Source of the DNA: Shewanella psychropiezotolerans
Lineage (GTDB): Bacteria > Pseudomonadota > Gammaproteobacteria > Enterobacterales > Shewanellaceae
Length of the DNA stretch: 64,000 nt
Direction: 5' to 3'
Assembly: GCF_007197555.1 (NCBI RefSeq)
Contig: NZ_CP041614.1
Location: 2,286,001-2,350,000, forward strand
Shown here: positions 55,420 through 64,000 of the stretch, piece after piece
How positions within the stretch are numbered: the stretch's first letter is position 1
Layout of the letters: each line of letters opens with the position of its first letter
The notes under the pieces: generated by a model
What the model saw: only the letters and a program-made list of their open reading frames with translations
Told to the model about the DNA's origin: nothing
Database searches by the model: none
Position numbers and translations under genes: made by a program

Positions 55420-57409
55420 GATAGATGTCCTTAGGTACTTGGGTGAGTATGATCCCTATGGGCTTAATATTCTTTTCGCTCAAATAGTTGCTCACTCGGT
55501 TGAGGTTGTCTTTTCGTGTAAATAGACTTTTTGCTATCAATAGAATCGCGGCAGGGGAGTTGTTGATCACGCTGTAGAGTTGTAAATGGCGCTGGGCAGG
55601 AAAAAGCTCCCAGATAACCACATCATAGTCCTGAGATATTGTGTTGATAGTCACGTCGAAACTGGCTTTATCCAGATAATTTAAATAAATGTCTTGATCG
55701 TAAACGAAGTAAGCATGATCAATACTATCGGCAACATTGAGAGGCTGCCATTGGGACTCTTTTCCGTAGATTAAGGGATTGAGTACAGCCTCATCGACGT
55801 TGTCACCTGCTTCAACTGACTCAATATACAGAACGCGCTTGCCCTGACGCAGGTAAATATCTGTGAGGGCATTGGCGATGGTGGACTTGCCTTCATGCTC
55901 GTGAGTGCTACTTAAGGTGATGAGTTTACTTTGATTCTTACTCTCACTTCGAAGTTGCTCAAGGTTGCTAAACAGGCCCTGAAATGCGCTGTAATAGTGA
56001 TATTCTTCGACGGTATCTTTATCGGGAAGAACACCGATTAAACGTTTGGGATCTAAGTCATTACGGGTTTTCACTCTTGGATCAAAAAGGACACTGGCGA
56101 TCAGTATCAGTGCGCTAACGGTAAAGCCAAATATGCCAGCTGTGATGGCCATGAGCTTACGATATGAACGTTCAGGATATTTTGGAGGCAGCGCGTTTTC
56201 GATGATTTCAAAGTCACTGATATTCGACTCCAAAGCGAGCTTAGAATCGGTGACCCGTCCCTCCAGGGTGCTGACCAGATGACGATATTCAATCATTTTA
56301 TCCTGATGACGCTGATGTTCTTGTCTTAGGGCACTGAGTCGCTGCAGACTGTCTTTGGTATTATTAATGCCCTGACGATAACCGGCTAATGACTGATCTG
56401 AGACATAAAGATCAAATTCATAATGGATCATCTCCAACTCTAACTCCAGGTAGAGGGGGTTTTGACCATAGACCTTTGTGTCGACCTGGCCGGTAACAGA
56501 CGTGCTATCGGAATTACTCTGCAGGGTGGAAATTTTTTGTTCCATTGCCATGACCTTAGGGTTTTGTGAGGTGTATTTCAGTTTGAGCAGTTGCAGGTTC
56601 TCACGTAGCCCATTGATACGGCTTAGAGCGGCACCAGCAACCATGGTTTCCAGTGGGATCTCCTTTGGAATAGTGGTGAGTTTTGAGATTGTGGCTTTTA
56701 GCTTGGCTCTTTTTTCGTCTGTGGCAACCTGGCTTTCGATGTATTTAATTTCTAACGCCTGTATTTTCTGGTAGTTCGATGCCATCTGATCGTCAAATGA
56801 CAACAGCTTGTGTTTCTGCCTGAAGTCAGACTCTGCTTGTTGCGCAGCAATGAGTGCTTTACGGCTTGTTGAAAGCTCATTGAGGAAGTAGGTATTGACC
56901 TTTTGTGCTGCAGAGTTTTGTACGCTGGAATAGGATTCAAGAAAAACCGCACTGACAGTGTCCGACATCTTGACTGCCATTTCTGGTTGGTGCCAGATAG
57001 CGGTAATATTGATAATATCTGAGCGATTTCCCCGGCTGATAATGATGTTTTTGTATAAGTCTTCGGGAGTAAGGGATAGCTCTAACCGTTCTATAACCCT
57101 AAGCAGATGATCCCGAACCAATATCGTTTGCATTATGGTATTAAAGTCAATTTGCAGATACAGGTAAGGGATTTCTGCTTGTGATGACATGTTCTTCTGA
57201 TGGCGGATGATGATGGTGTTGGCTTTCCAGCTATCTTTTATAAAATACTTAGTCAAGAGCAAAGTCGAGGCGCCACACAATATGGCCACTAAAAAAGGTA
57301 GCCATATTTTGCCTTTAACTTGTGACCAAAGTAGCTCCAGATCGATCTTAAGACCAGCTGTTTCAGTTTGATCATCCTCGGCGGAAGAAAACTCAGTTGC
57401 GGAGTTCAT
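55412..57409 (-). CDS. Wzc-like polysaccharide co-polymerase with degenerate kinase domain
   Basis: The 665 residues have a Wzz-type domain: TM1 near IWLPFLVAILCGASTLLLTKYF, long coiled coils and TM2 near LMAITAGIFGFTVSALILIASVLF. A cytoplasmic BY-kinase-like domain follows. In it Walker A keeps the lysine (HEGKST). Walker A' has lost its aspartates (LYIESVEAG) and Walker B reads VVIWELFP in place of an aspartate motif. No tyrosine cluster is present at the C-terminus. It should set chain length and join Wza, but phosphorylation activity is doubtful. Overlaps of 17 bp upstream and eight downstream tie it to its neighbours. Confidence 0.88.
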   Translation of the reverse strand: MNSATEFSSAEDDQTETAGLKIDLELLWSQVKGKIWLPFLVAILCGASTLLLTKYFIKDSWKANTIIIRHQKNMSSQAEIPYLYLQIDFNTIMQTILVRDHLLRVIERLELSLTPEDLYKNIIISRGNRSDIINITAIWHQPEMAVKMSDTVSAVFLESYSSVQNSAAQKVNTYFLNELSTSRKALIAAQQAESDFRQKHKLLSFDDQMASNYQKIQALEIKYIESQVATDEKRAKLKATISKLTTIPKEIPLETMVAGAALSRINGLRENLQLLKLKYTSQNPKVMAMEQKISTLQSNSDSTSVTGQVDTKVYGQNPLYLELELEMIHYEFDLYVSDQSLAGYRQGINNTKDSLQRLSALRQEHQRHQDKMIEYRHLVSTLEGRVTDSKLALESNISDFEIIENALPPKYPERSYRKLMAITAGIFGFTVSALILIASVLFDPRVKTRNDLDPKRLIGVLPDKDTVEEYHYYSAFQGLFSNLEQLRSESKNQSKLITLSSTHEHEGKSTIANALTDIYLRQGKRVLYIESVEAGDNVDEAVLNPLIYGKESQWQPLNVADSIDHAYFVYDQDIYLNYLDKASFDVTINTISQDYDVVIWELFPAQRHLQLYSVINNSPAAILLIAKSLFTRKDNLNRVSNYLSEKNIKPIGIILTQVPKDIYHA

Positions 57410-58535
57410 GCTCGATGATCCCGCGAATATCTGTGATACTTTTCACGTTTGCTGTGATGGGTTTATTAGCGGCGATCATGGCGTAAGAGTCTTTGTCCTC
57501 TGGGTGATAGCCATGCATTCCAGGAATGGATTTAAGCCCCATGTAACAGGGCGTGATGAGCATACCTGGCTCCATCAAGAAGAACAGCTCACCAAATCTA
57601 TGGTCCTCAAAATACACATGCATCTTCTTCAGGTCATCGTCTTCGACGATAGCGCCGTGGGTTTGGTCTTCGAGTACCCGGCGAATGATGGCTTCTGCAT
57701 CCGGCTGCATAAACCAAAAGCGCGCCATGGTGGAATCGTACATGGCAACATAATCTTTACCGTATTCCAGCCCGGTCGCCTGAATATCTGGAATGAGATC
57801 GATATCACCCGTGACATCCTTCATGCCGTGGTCGGAAATGATGTAGAGCGCCACTTCATCATACTGGCTTAGTGCCAGTTCATATAAGGAACGGATCTCT
57901 TGGTCTAGCCAATTTATCTGTTTTTCAACGGCAGGGTGATTGGTGCCATATTGATGCATGATGCCATCAAGACGGGGCAGATAAACATAGTTAAATTGGA
58001 TCTCACCTTTTTCTATTTCGGAGCGGTTACTGGCCAAAATCTCTTGTTCACTATGACGCCAGTTCGAACAGTAATAAGGAATATCTTGGTTGACACACCA
58101 GTCAAATATGGTGTCCGTGGCCATAATTCCACCCGGGACGAAATAGTCGCGTTTCTCCAGATAGTCAAAATAGGGCAGATGGGCAAAGGGCACCGAATAC
58201 ATTTCGAAATAGCCTGTATATCCGTATACCTTGGCCATGGCTTTGCTCAGCCAATGGCGCACACGGCCCCGATCAAAAATTGCACTGGGAAGATGTGCTA
58301 AGTATTTAAAGGCTTTGAACGGAGATTCTTGTGGGTTGTAATTGAAGCATGACCAATGAGTATGTTCGTCCGGAAAACGGCCCGTGAGTATAGAGGGATC
58401 GGCTCCGGAGGAAAAACCGAATGTGGTTTGTAGCGGATGGGCATCTTCAATGATCCCATCAAGAAATCCATATCGCTGGTAGATCTCCCAACCAAATGCA
58501 TCAATAAATGTAAAAAGAGTCAGTTTCTTTTTCAT
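57393..58535 (-). CDS. Alkaline-phosphatase-fold protein (nucleotide pyrophosphatase/phosphodiesterase type)
   Basis: About 380 residues from ATG 58535 (GGAG eight bases upstream). Fold landmarks are LTLFTFIDAFGWE near the start, where the metal ligand Asp is seen, SSGADPSILTG with a candidate nucleophile, LPRLDGIMHQYG, YIISDHGMKDV and MHGYHPED with metal-ligand histidines. The family hydrolyses or transfers phospho-groups on small molecules or polymers. Its place inside a polysaccharide operon suggests that it adds, removes or recycles a phosphate substituent. No signal peptide is seen, so it is probably cytoplasmic. The start overlaps the preceding GT4 gene by about 35 bp. Confidence 0.8.
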   Translation of the reverse strand: MKKKLTLFTFIDAFGWEIYQRYGFLDGIIEDAHPLQTTFGFSSGADPSILTGRFPDEHTHWSCFNYNPQESPFKAFKYLAHLPSAIFDRGRVRHWLSKAMAKVYGYTGYFEMYSVPFAHLPYFDYLEKRDYFVPGGIMATDTIFDWCVNQDIPYYCSNWRHSEQEILASNRSEIEKGEIQFNYVYLPRLDGIMHQYGTNHPAVEKQINWLDQEIRSLYELALSQYDEVALYIISDHGMKDVTGDIDLIPDIQATGLEYGKDYVAMYDSTMARFWFMQPDAEAIIRRVLEDQTHGAIVEDDDLKKMHVYFEDHRFGELFFLMEPGMLITPCYMGLKSIPGMHGYHPEDKDSYAMIAANKPITANVKSITDIRGIIEHELRN

Positions 58536-59748
58536 GGGCCTTGCTCCAGTTGTTTTTTGTATGCTCCTGGTAATACCCAATCAATCGTCGTGCCAAATCT
58601 TTCCAACTATACTTTTCCCTTACAAGATCAGCGCCTTGCTTTGATATTTTAAGGGAAAATGGTAAGTCAGTAAGTGTCCTTAAAATGTTATTCGCAAATT
58701 GGGATGCATTGTCGGCGTAGCAAATATGTTGCTGGTCGCATAATGCCAAGCCTTGTGCACCGACCCGGGTGCTAACAACAGGCCGCTCCATTGCTAAGGC
58801 TTCTACTAGTTTTAGTCGTGTTCCACCGCCTATGCGAAGGGGACAAATATAGACATCAGCCATGGCGTAATAGGGACGAATATCGGCGACTTCACCTGTG
58901 ACGACAACTTGATCACCATTTTGCCAACTGTAAACTTCTTCCGTAGGCTTAGTCCCCACGATAATTAAGCGAGCATCAGGGAGTTTTTCCAATACCTTGG
59001 GCCAGATATCTTGTATAAACCAGCGCATGCCGTCTAGGTTAGGCTCGTAGTCCATGGTGCCGGTAAAGACTAAGGTTGGATTGTTATTAATGGGTTTTTG
59101 TTGTGGATAAAAATAGTCACTGTCGAAGCCATTTTCTAATACCAATGGAGGCGTGTCGAGTTGCTGGTGGCGCATTATATAATCTTGGTCTTCTCTTGAG
59201 CACACGACATGAAGGGGGAATTGTGCACTTAATCGCTTCTCGAAACGGCGCGTTTTAAACATGTTCTCTCTGGCTGACAGACGGCGTTTCCAGCCTTGTA
59301 AGTAGGGCAGCTGTTCTAATTGGTATTCGCTATCTATCCTGCTATGGTCGTTAATTAGCGGGCATTGACAATCTATTTCCTGAAAATACTGAGTCATACA
59401 GATATCACTACAGTGCACTAGGTCAAATGAATTAGATTGCATCAACTTCCTGAGTGCGTGACTGATCTCAATATCAAACCAGTGGTGTAAGGTATCGGGA
59501 ATCGGGTCAAATATGCGTTTTGACAGACTGCGCCAGGCTTTTAATTTTATCGGCTCAGTGTGGAACTGGCTAAATGGCAATAGTGACTGTAATTCTTTGG
59601 CCCGTGATAGCTCGGCATCGCTATGGGTCAGGCTAAAAAAAATCACCTCATGCTCATCACATACGGCCTTAAGCAGATTAAATATGCGTTGGTTCGTCCC
59701 GCTGTTAAGGGGATAGGGGATATAAGGTGTTACAAAAAGTACCTTCAT
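58501..59748 (-). CDS. Glycosyltransferase, GT4 family (with N-terminal PYPLNSG motif)
   Basis: The 415 residues start MKVLFVTPYIPYPLNSGTNQRIFNLL, as in many GT4 enzymes of exopolysaccharide loci. They continue with VVCSREDQDYI, LVFTGTMDYEPNLDGMRWF and a C-terminal donor site YICPLRIGGGTRLKLVEALAMERPVVSTRVGAQGL. It adds one sugar in repeat-unit assembly. It follows the next upstream GT4 gene by 44 bp. Confidence 0.88.
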   Translation of the reverse strand: MKVLFVTPYIPYPLNSGTNQRIFNLLKAVCDEHEVIFFSLTHSDAELSRAKELQSLLPFSQFHTEPIKLKAWRSLSKRIFDPIPDTLHHWFDIEISHALRKLMQSNSFDLVHCSDICMTQYFQEIDCQCPLINDHSRIDSEYQLEQLPYLQGWKRRLSARENMFKTRRFEKRLSAQFPLHVVCSREDQDYIMRHQQLDTPPLVLENGFDSDYFYPQQKPINNNPTLVFTGTMDYEPNLDGMRWFIQDIWPKVLEKLPDARLIIVGTKPTEEVYSWQNGDQVVVTGEVADIRPYYAMADVYICPLRIGGGTRLKLVEALAMERPVVSTRVGAQGLALCDQQHICYADNASQFANNILRTLTDLPFSLKISKQGADLVREKYSWKDLARRLIGYYQEHTKNNWSKAHEKETDSFYIY

Positions 59749-59792
59749 TATGATCTCCGTGTCTCGATTATTTTTGAGACTTGGTTACGTTA

Positions 59793-60959
59793 TCAAGTGT
59801 TCATTTTTTGATGCTTGTTGCTTAACGTATTGAGTAACATTCTGGTATGAACTCCCCAGTCGAATGCGGTTACCCGCTCGAGTCCCCGCCGGATCAGCTC
59901 TTGCTGAAAAGACGGCTGTGTGAGTATTTTTCCTAGGCATTGGGCAATACTGGTTGAACTTTCTGGGTCGAAACAAAGGGCTGCTTCTCCCACAACTTCC
60001 GGCATCGCCCCCCGATTAGAGCAAGCCACAGGTGTTGCGCATGCCATTGCTTCCACCAGAGGGAGTCCGAACCCTTCATAAAGCGAGGGCATCACAGTCG
60101 TTGCAGCGCCGTGATACAGGCTAGGCAGATCGCTGCTATCAACAAAACCAAGCACCCTAATGGAGCTTGCTGCAGGTGAGTCGGCAATTCGCTTAAATAC
60201 CACTTCGGCACCAGACCAGGCACTACCGACAAACACCAAGGGGTGTTTATTACGTATTGTCTCGGGCAGCTTTTCATACGCTTGGATCAGGCCGATATGA
60301 TTTTTCCCCGGATGTTCGATGCGCGAGACATATAACAGGTAATCCGGTTTAAGCTGGAGGCGTTTTAATCGCTTAGCGTAATCTGATGGTTGTTGCTCAT
60401 TGAACAGACTCTTGTCGTATCCATTGTGTAACACACTGATATGATGAGCCGGAATGTGCAGAAACGTTTCCATATCCTTACGGGTATTGTCACTCACGGC
60501 AATGAGATGAGGGCGGTAGGGACTCGCTATGGGTTGCAGAAATTTGGGGATAAGGTGACGAATGTAGTGCATACGAAGAATATCGTATTTATTGGCGATA
60601 TGGCATTGGGATAAATCGTGAAACGTGGCAACTGTGGGTAAGGGATAATGACTCAATACTCGGCGGTTGGCAGCCGGTAAAATAAGGGCATCATAATGGC
60701 TAGTCTTGAGTCGTTGCTTGAGTTCGTGAGGCAGTACCCAGGTGTGGTAAACCATATTGGTAATGGGGTGGCTTAAATACCACGGGAGTACCACGAGTGT
60801 TTGCCTGGGGTGTTCAATGGGCCAGAACTGTTGATCCCTGTTATTAATTAACACAGTAACATGATGTGATTTGAGTAATTCAGTCACCACATTTTGCATA
60901 TATTGAGAAATGCCTGATTTGCCGCAATCAAAGCCGCAAGCACTAAATATAAGACGCAT
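59793..60959 (-). CDS. Glycosyltransferase, GT4 family (mannosyltransferase-like)
   Basis: About 388 residues from ATG 60959, chosen because AGAGGG lies six bases before it. The motifs LPTVATFHDLSQCHI, LIAVSDNTRKDMETFLHIP, LYVSRIEHPGKNH and PSLYEGFGLPLVEAMACATPVACSNRGAMPEVVG are typical of the GT4 group that includes mannosyltransferases such as WbaZ/MtfB. The specific donor cannot be read from the sequence. It is 62 bp after the upstream GT4 gene. Confidence 0.88.
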   Translation of the reverse strand: MRLIFSACGFDCGKSGISQYMQNVVTELLKSHHVTVLINNRDQQFWPIEHPRQTLVVLPWYLSHPITNMVYHTWVLPHELKQRLKTSHYDALILPAANRRVLSHYPLPTVATFHDLSQCHIANKYDILRMHYIRHLIPKFLQPIASPYRPHLIAVSDNTRKDMETFLHIPAHHISVLHNGYDKSLFNEQQPSDYAKRLKRLQLKPDYLLYVSRIEHPGKNHIGLIQAYEKLPETIRNKHPLVFVGSAWSGAEVVFKRIADSPAASSIRVLGFVDSSDLPSLYHGAATTVMPSLYEGFGLPLVEAMACATPVACSNRGAMPEVVGEAALCFDPESSTSIAQCLGKILTQPSFQQELIRRGLERVTAFDWGVHTRMLLNTLSNKHQKMNT

Positions 60960-61021
60960 ATCCATCCCTCTTTTTAATATCTTATCTACGGGGGCTAAGA
61001 ACCTGCCACCTGAGCCATTCG

Positions 61022-62358
61022 CTACTTACTGTAATGCCAGTTCTCTACGGTTCGATAAAATGCCTCTAAATGGGAGACTAGCTGAGGCCAACAGTATTCG
61101 CTTGCTACTCGAGCTAGGCCATGTTCGATCAGACGTTTTGCAAAGGATGGTGAGCTTAATACCTTGCTGACATTCGCCTGCAGTGAGTCCAGGTTGTCTG
61201 GATTAAAAAGCAAGCCATCATGATTGTGCCTGATAAGGTGAACTAAGCTGCCAACACGACTGGCAACGATAGGTAATCCGGCGCTCCATGCTTCCAATAC
61301 CACAATGCCAAAGGGTTCATGAGTGGAAGCGAGTAAGAAGCAGGACGATTGTTGATACAGTGCAGGCAGCAATTCATTATCGGGCTCGATGCCTGGAATA
61401 ATAGTGACATGTGCCTGCAGTCTATTGCGCTCTATGCTTCTGAGTAATTGACTCAAGTAACTTGACTGGATCACTGGGCCTGCCAATATCAGTTGATACT
61501 GAGTCTCCCCCCTAGCATGTAATCGGCTGAGCAAGTCGATAAGCATCAGTTGGTTTTTCTGACTGTCGATGCGCCCGACGGATAGCAGTAATTTTCGGCC
61601 CTTGGGTATGTGTAGATGTTGGTGAACATCCAGGCTTACGGGTGTTGAAAAACGGCTGGAATCCACTCCGTTTGGCAAATAAATTACCGGTTTATCAGGG
61701 AAGCATACTTGGGTTTTAAGGTATTCATTGTAACCAATACAGATGATGCCACTGGCATCGGTCAATACTTTCTGCGGTTGCAGAAGCAGATCGATAGCCT
61801 TACCGGCATTGAAGGTGTTTTGCAAAGGTTTGATCAGGCTGTCTATTTCGGTCTTAGGAACCGTAAATTGACCGCCGTGTAAAGAGATGACATAGGGGAG
61901 TCCACGCCGCTTGGCTGCATATCGCACCATAGCAGCCATACGCTGCATGGTGTGGCAATGATATAAACGAAATTCACCTCTTAATAGTCTCTGGCTAAGG
62001 GAGAAAGAGTAGGGATTCCCCCTTTTTTATCCAGATTGAGCCTCTTTTCTTTGGTTAACCCTATGTAAGGGTAATGGTAGCGAAAGCGTTCGATAGGGAT
62101 GTTATCTATCACCTCTGATGGAACTCTATTGAGTGCTTGTGTACACAAAATATGGCTATTGATGTGATGTTGTTGCTTTAAGCCCAAGCTGGTATTCCAA
62201 ACTGCACCTTCCATGCCACCCCATTCCTTTATATGGAATCTACGCATGACTTGAGCGATAGGATATTTGTCGCGGTTTTTCATATTAGGTTCCTGATATA
62301 ACTTGAGCCATGTAGGCTTATCTCTGAGTTTTTGAAAGTATTCAAGGTTTGAGATCAT
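61022..62358 (-). CDS. Glycosyltransferase, GT4 family (one apparent frameshift)
   Basis: The N-terminal third (MRRFHIKEWGGMEGAVWNTS, GLTKEKRLNLDKKGG) and the C-terminal two thirds (HTMQRMAAMVRYAAKRRG, PNGVDSSRFS, STHEPFGIVVLEAWSAGLPI) lie in different frames. They join when one base is added to the C-run 62018-62022, giving GGNPYSFSLSQRLLRGEFRLYHC. The repaired protein has about 445 residues and is a paralogue of the GT4 enzyme at 48588-49820. The start overlaps the GT2 gene by four bases. As with the other breaks, a sequencing error is more likely than a mutation. Confidence 0.8.
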
Positions 62359-63311
62359 TGGTATCGGGATAACACGGCTTGTTGTCCTGTCGAGTCGTTT
62401 TTTAACTGCTGGCTAATCCGGGTATTACCCCAGCGTAAGCCGGAATAATATGCCCAGTGGTAGACAAACACTCGACGTGGAGTGGCGAGCAGTCCAGCTA
62501 AGTCCGAGGTGATGATGTGGTGATAACATCCTCGGATAAAGCCTTTGACAAAACTGGTGAAGGCTGAAGTAAGATTATGTTTTTTATGATAGATAAATGC
62601 ATCCGCTTCTCCCTCCACAAACCGTCGACCGTACAATTGTTTTAACGTGTAATTATGAGAATGCATAAGAAGTGCCAGAGGAACATAGGCTAATTTGTAT
62701 CCACAAGTTTGAGCCCAATGTCCCCACTCAGTATCTTCAGACGCCCAGGCATCCTGATAGAAAGGATGTTGTAGCCAATATTGTCGGCGAATGGCGGCAA
62801 AGGGTAATGACAGGGTGATCCAGCTTGGGGGAGTGCCTGTGGCTGGAAAGCTGGTGGCATAATCGCGCTTTACCCATTGATGGGCTTCGGGGCGGGGGAG
62901 CTGACGGCCGAATGCTGCAACAGTGTCGGGATCATTAAATGCATCGAGTAAATTAGACAGGGAGTCGTCCCTTAGTAATACGGCGTCGGAGTTTAGAAAA
63001 ATGACGATATCAGCCTGGCATTGTTCAATTGCCTGATTGAGCACCTTACCTGGGTAGTAATCACCTGGCTCTATATGGATAAGTCGGCAGTCATAGAAGC
63101 TGGCAATTTCCAGGGTTGCATCTGTCGAACCTGAGTCTACGAGAATCAAATCATAATCTTGGAAATCTTGCGAATGTAGCGCCGCAAGTGTGTTGGCAAT
63201 GACCCAAGCTGAGTTTTTTGAGCGCATGATGATGGCTAATTTGTGGCTGCTCAAATTAGGGGGCGCGACGATTGTTGCTTTCTTATGATCTCGTGAGGCT
63301 GATTCAGGCAT
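62355..63311 (-). CDS. Glycosyltransferase, GT2 family
   Basis: About 318 residues from ATG 63311 (MPESASRD), which overlaps the preceding stop by eight bases; longer in-frame starts reach back into that gene. The GT-A fold is shown by LAIIMRSKNSAWVIANTLAAL, YDLILVDSGSTDATLEIA, VIFLNSDAVLL (DxD-like) and the acceptor region DAWASEDTEWGHWA with an ED acid pair. It is typical of rhamnosyl- or other GT2 transferases. Like its neighbours it builds the repeat unit. Confidence 0.88.
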   Translation of the reverse strand: MPESASRDHKKATIVAPPNLSSHKLAIIMRSKNSAWVIANTLAALHSQDFQDYDLILVDSGSTDATLEIASFYDCRLIHIEPGDYYPGKVLNQAIEQCQADIVIFLNSDAVLLRDDSLSNLLDAFNDPDTVAAFGRQLPRPEAHQWVKRDYATSFPATGTPPSWITLSLPFAAIRRQYWLQHPFYQDAWASEDTEWGHWAQTCGYKLAYVPLALLMHSHNYTLKQLYGRRFVEGEADAFIYHKKHNLTSAFTSFVKGFIRGCYHHIITSDLAGLLATPRRVFVYHWAYYSGLRWGNTRISQQLKNDSTGQQAVLSRYQ

Positions 63312-64000
63312 GGGTTGTTTCCTCTGCGAAATTTTGTGAGGGTTGATGGGCTGGGATTGAGTCACTGAGCCAAGCCGTCTCTTGTGTACTGATGTAGTCG
63401 AGTATCTTGTCGAAGCATTGAAACTTGTCACATAAGTACATGGTGATGGGGTGGATCAATAAGTTGGCATCAAGCCCTTGAGCTTCACAACTTTTCAGCT
63501 GACTTAACACCCGCTCTGTCCATTCCCGGATATAGTAGCTTTCGCTGCCAAAATCATCGGACCATGAATAACGTTGTTGCCAGTGTTCGACCCATTTTGG
63601 GGTACGCTCTGCGTGGTAAAGGTGCTCATGGTCTGGAATGATGTTAATAGGGAAGTTATAAACCCCATGCTTGGATTCGAGGGGGTAGAAATTGTTGCGT
63701 TTTACTCCATCGGAGCACAGCTTGATCCCGAGTTTACTCAATACTCTGTCGGTATGGTGACCGTGCATATACATGTGGTTTCGCCAGCAGGTTATCCGCT
63801 TGCCAGTCTTGCTTTCGATGATCTTGATGGTGCCTAGAGTATCTAAATATTGATACCAGTATGGGCCGTTATAGCTGCCTAAAAGCTTGTTACAGAGACG
63901 GTGCCAAATCTGTGGAGTAAACCCACTCCAGGTGTGACCGCCAATTTCAACCCAGTCACTCATGCATAGCACCTGTGTATCTGCCCATTCTTCGACGAAA
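63304..64000 (-). CDS. Polysaccharide deacetylase-like protein (5'-partial)
   Basis: The frame stays open to the right edge, so the N-terminus is missing. The first visible part reads FVEEWADTQVLCMSDWVEIGGHTWSG, resembling the E-I-G-x-H-T region of NodB-type deacetylases with a zinc-ligand histidine. RNHMYMHGHHTD and LLIHPITMYLCDKF follow near the C-terminus. Enzymes of this fold remove acetyl groups from sugars or act on related N-acyl bonds. It is the first gene seen in the operon. The family call is moderately sure because the canonical N-terminal motif lies outside the window. Confidence 0.6.
   Translation of the reverse strand, partial: FVEEWADTQVLCMSDWVEIGGHTWSGFTPQIWHRLCNKLLGSYNGPYWYQYLDTLGTIKIIESKTGKRITCWRNHMYMHGHHTDRVLSKLGIKLCSDGVKRNNFYPLESKHGVYNFPINIIPDHEHLYHAERTPKWVEHWQQRYSWSDDFGSESYYIREWTERVLSQLKSCEAQGLDANLLIHPITMYLCDKFQCFDKILDYISTQETAWLSDSIPAHQPSQNFAEETTHA

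Noticed and set aside
57408..58301. Plus-strand frames of 121-154 residues opposite the alkaline-phosphatase-fold gene
   Set aside because: They are antisense to a well-supported gene and have no ribosome-binding site or domain.
47818..64000. Genomic island or prophage carrying the polysaccharide genes
   Set aside because: The genes form a coherent operon, and no integrase, attachment repeat or tRNA boundary was found at the visible end.

Overview
The window looks like a chromosomal segment of a marine gammaproteobacterium, most likely Shewanella or a close relative in the Alteromonadales. This rests on gene content and order: galE-galU followed by phhA-phhB-tyrR-fahA-maiA, a DctBD-controlled TRAP transporter, gltX flanked by large tRNA-Val and tRNA-Ala/Glu arrays, a stand-alone NapF, bactofilin and CheV. 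No phage, transposon, CRISPR or rRNA genes were seen.

Layout. (1) 1-6544, plus strand: a signalling unit made of a PhnD-like periplasmic binding protein (cut by the left edge), a large hybrid histidine kinase with its own HPt domain, a LuxO-like sigma-54 response regulator and a YcdX-type PHP phosphatase. (2) 6713-10481: a Wzi-family outer-membrane protein, a decayed LacI regulator and the sugar kinase Mak. (3) 10555-15244: ElyC/DUF218, a DUF2982-like membrane protein whose 5' end carries a tandem duplication, bactofilin, NapF and galU-galE. (4) 15491-20597: phenylalanine/tyrosine catabolism (phhA, phhB, fahA, maiA) around its regulator gene tyrR, with several TyrR-box-like sites. (5) 20690-31779: FKBP isomerase, a divergent LysR/MFS pair, the dctPQM-dctBD dicarboxylate system with a consensus sigma-54 promoter, another MFS pump and a small orphan gene. 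(6) 31990-37395: six tRNA-Val(UAC) on the minus strand, gltX, then three tRNA-Ala(GGC) and eight tRNA-Glu(UUC) on the plus strand, interspersed with three copies of a degenerate tRNA-Glu. (7) 37697-47792: an ABC exporter, adaptive alkylation repair (AdaA-AlkA fusion plus Ogt), an RhlE-like helicase, a dual-specificity phosphatase, a ClsC-like phospholipase D protein, CheV and SstT. (8) 47818-64000, minus strand: a long, tightly overlapping exopolysaccharide operon entering from the right edge (deacetylase, GT2, four GT4 enzymes, an alkaline-phosphatase-fold protein, a Wzc-like co-polymerase, Wza, a Wzy/ligase protein, a Wzx flippase, a small membrane protein and a terminal PEGA/OmpA lipoprotein). 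GalU and GalE in region 3 would supply UDP-glucose and UDP-galactose to it.

At least seven apparent frameshifts, in six genes (the hybrid kinase twice, wzi, lacI, galU, one MFS gene, one glycosyltransferase), are each repaired by adding a single base to a short homopolymer. This suggests a systematic sequencing or assembly artefact, so apart from lacI these genes are described as full length. I see no clearly novel defence or mobile system. The observations most worth following up are the repeated tRNA-Glu-like pseudogenes, the heptamer repeats in front of the hybrid kinase, the catalytically degenerate Wzc-like protein with an alkaline-phosphatase-fold partner, and the duplicated 5' end of the DUF2982 gene.
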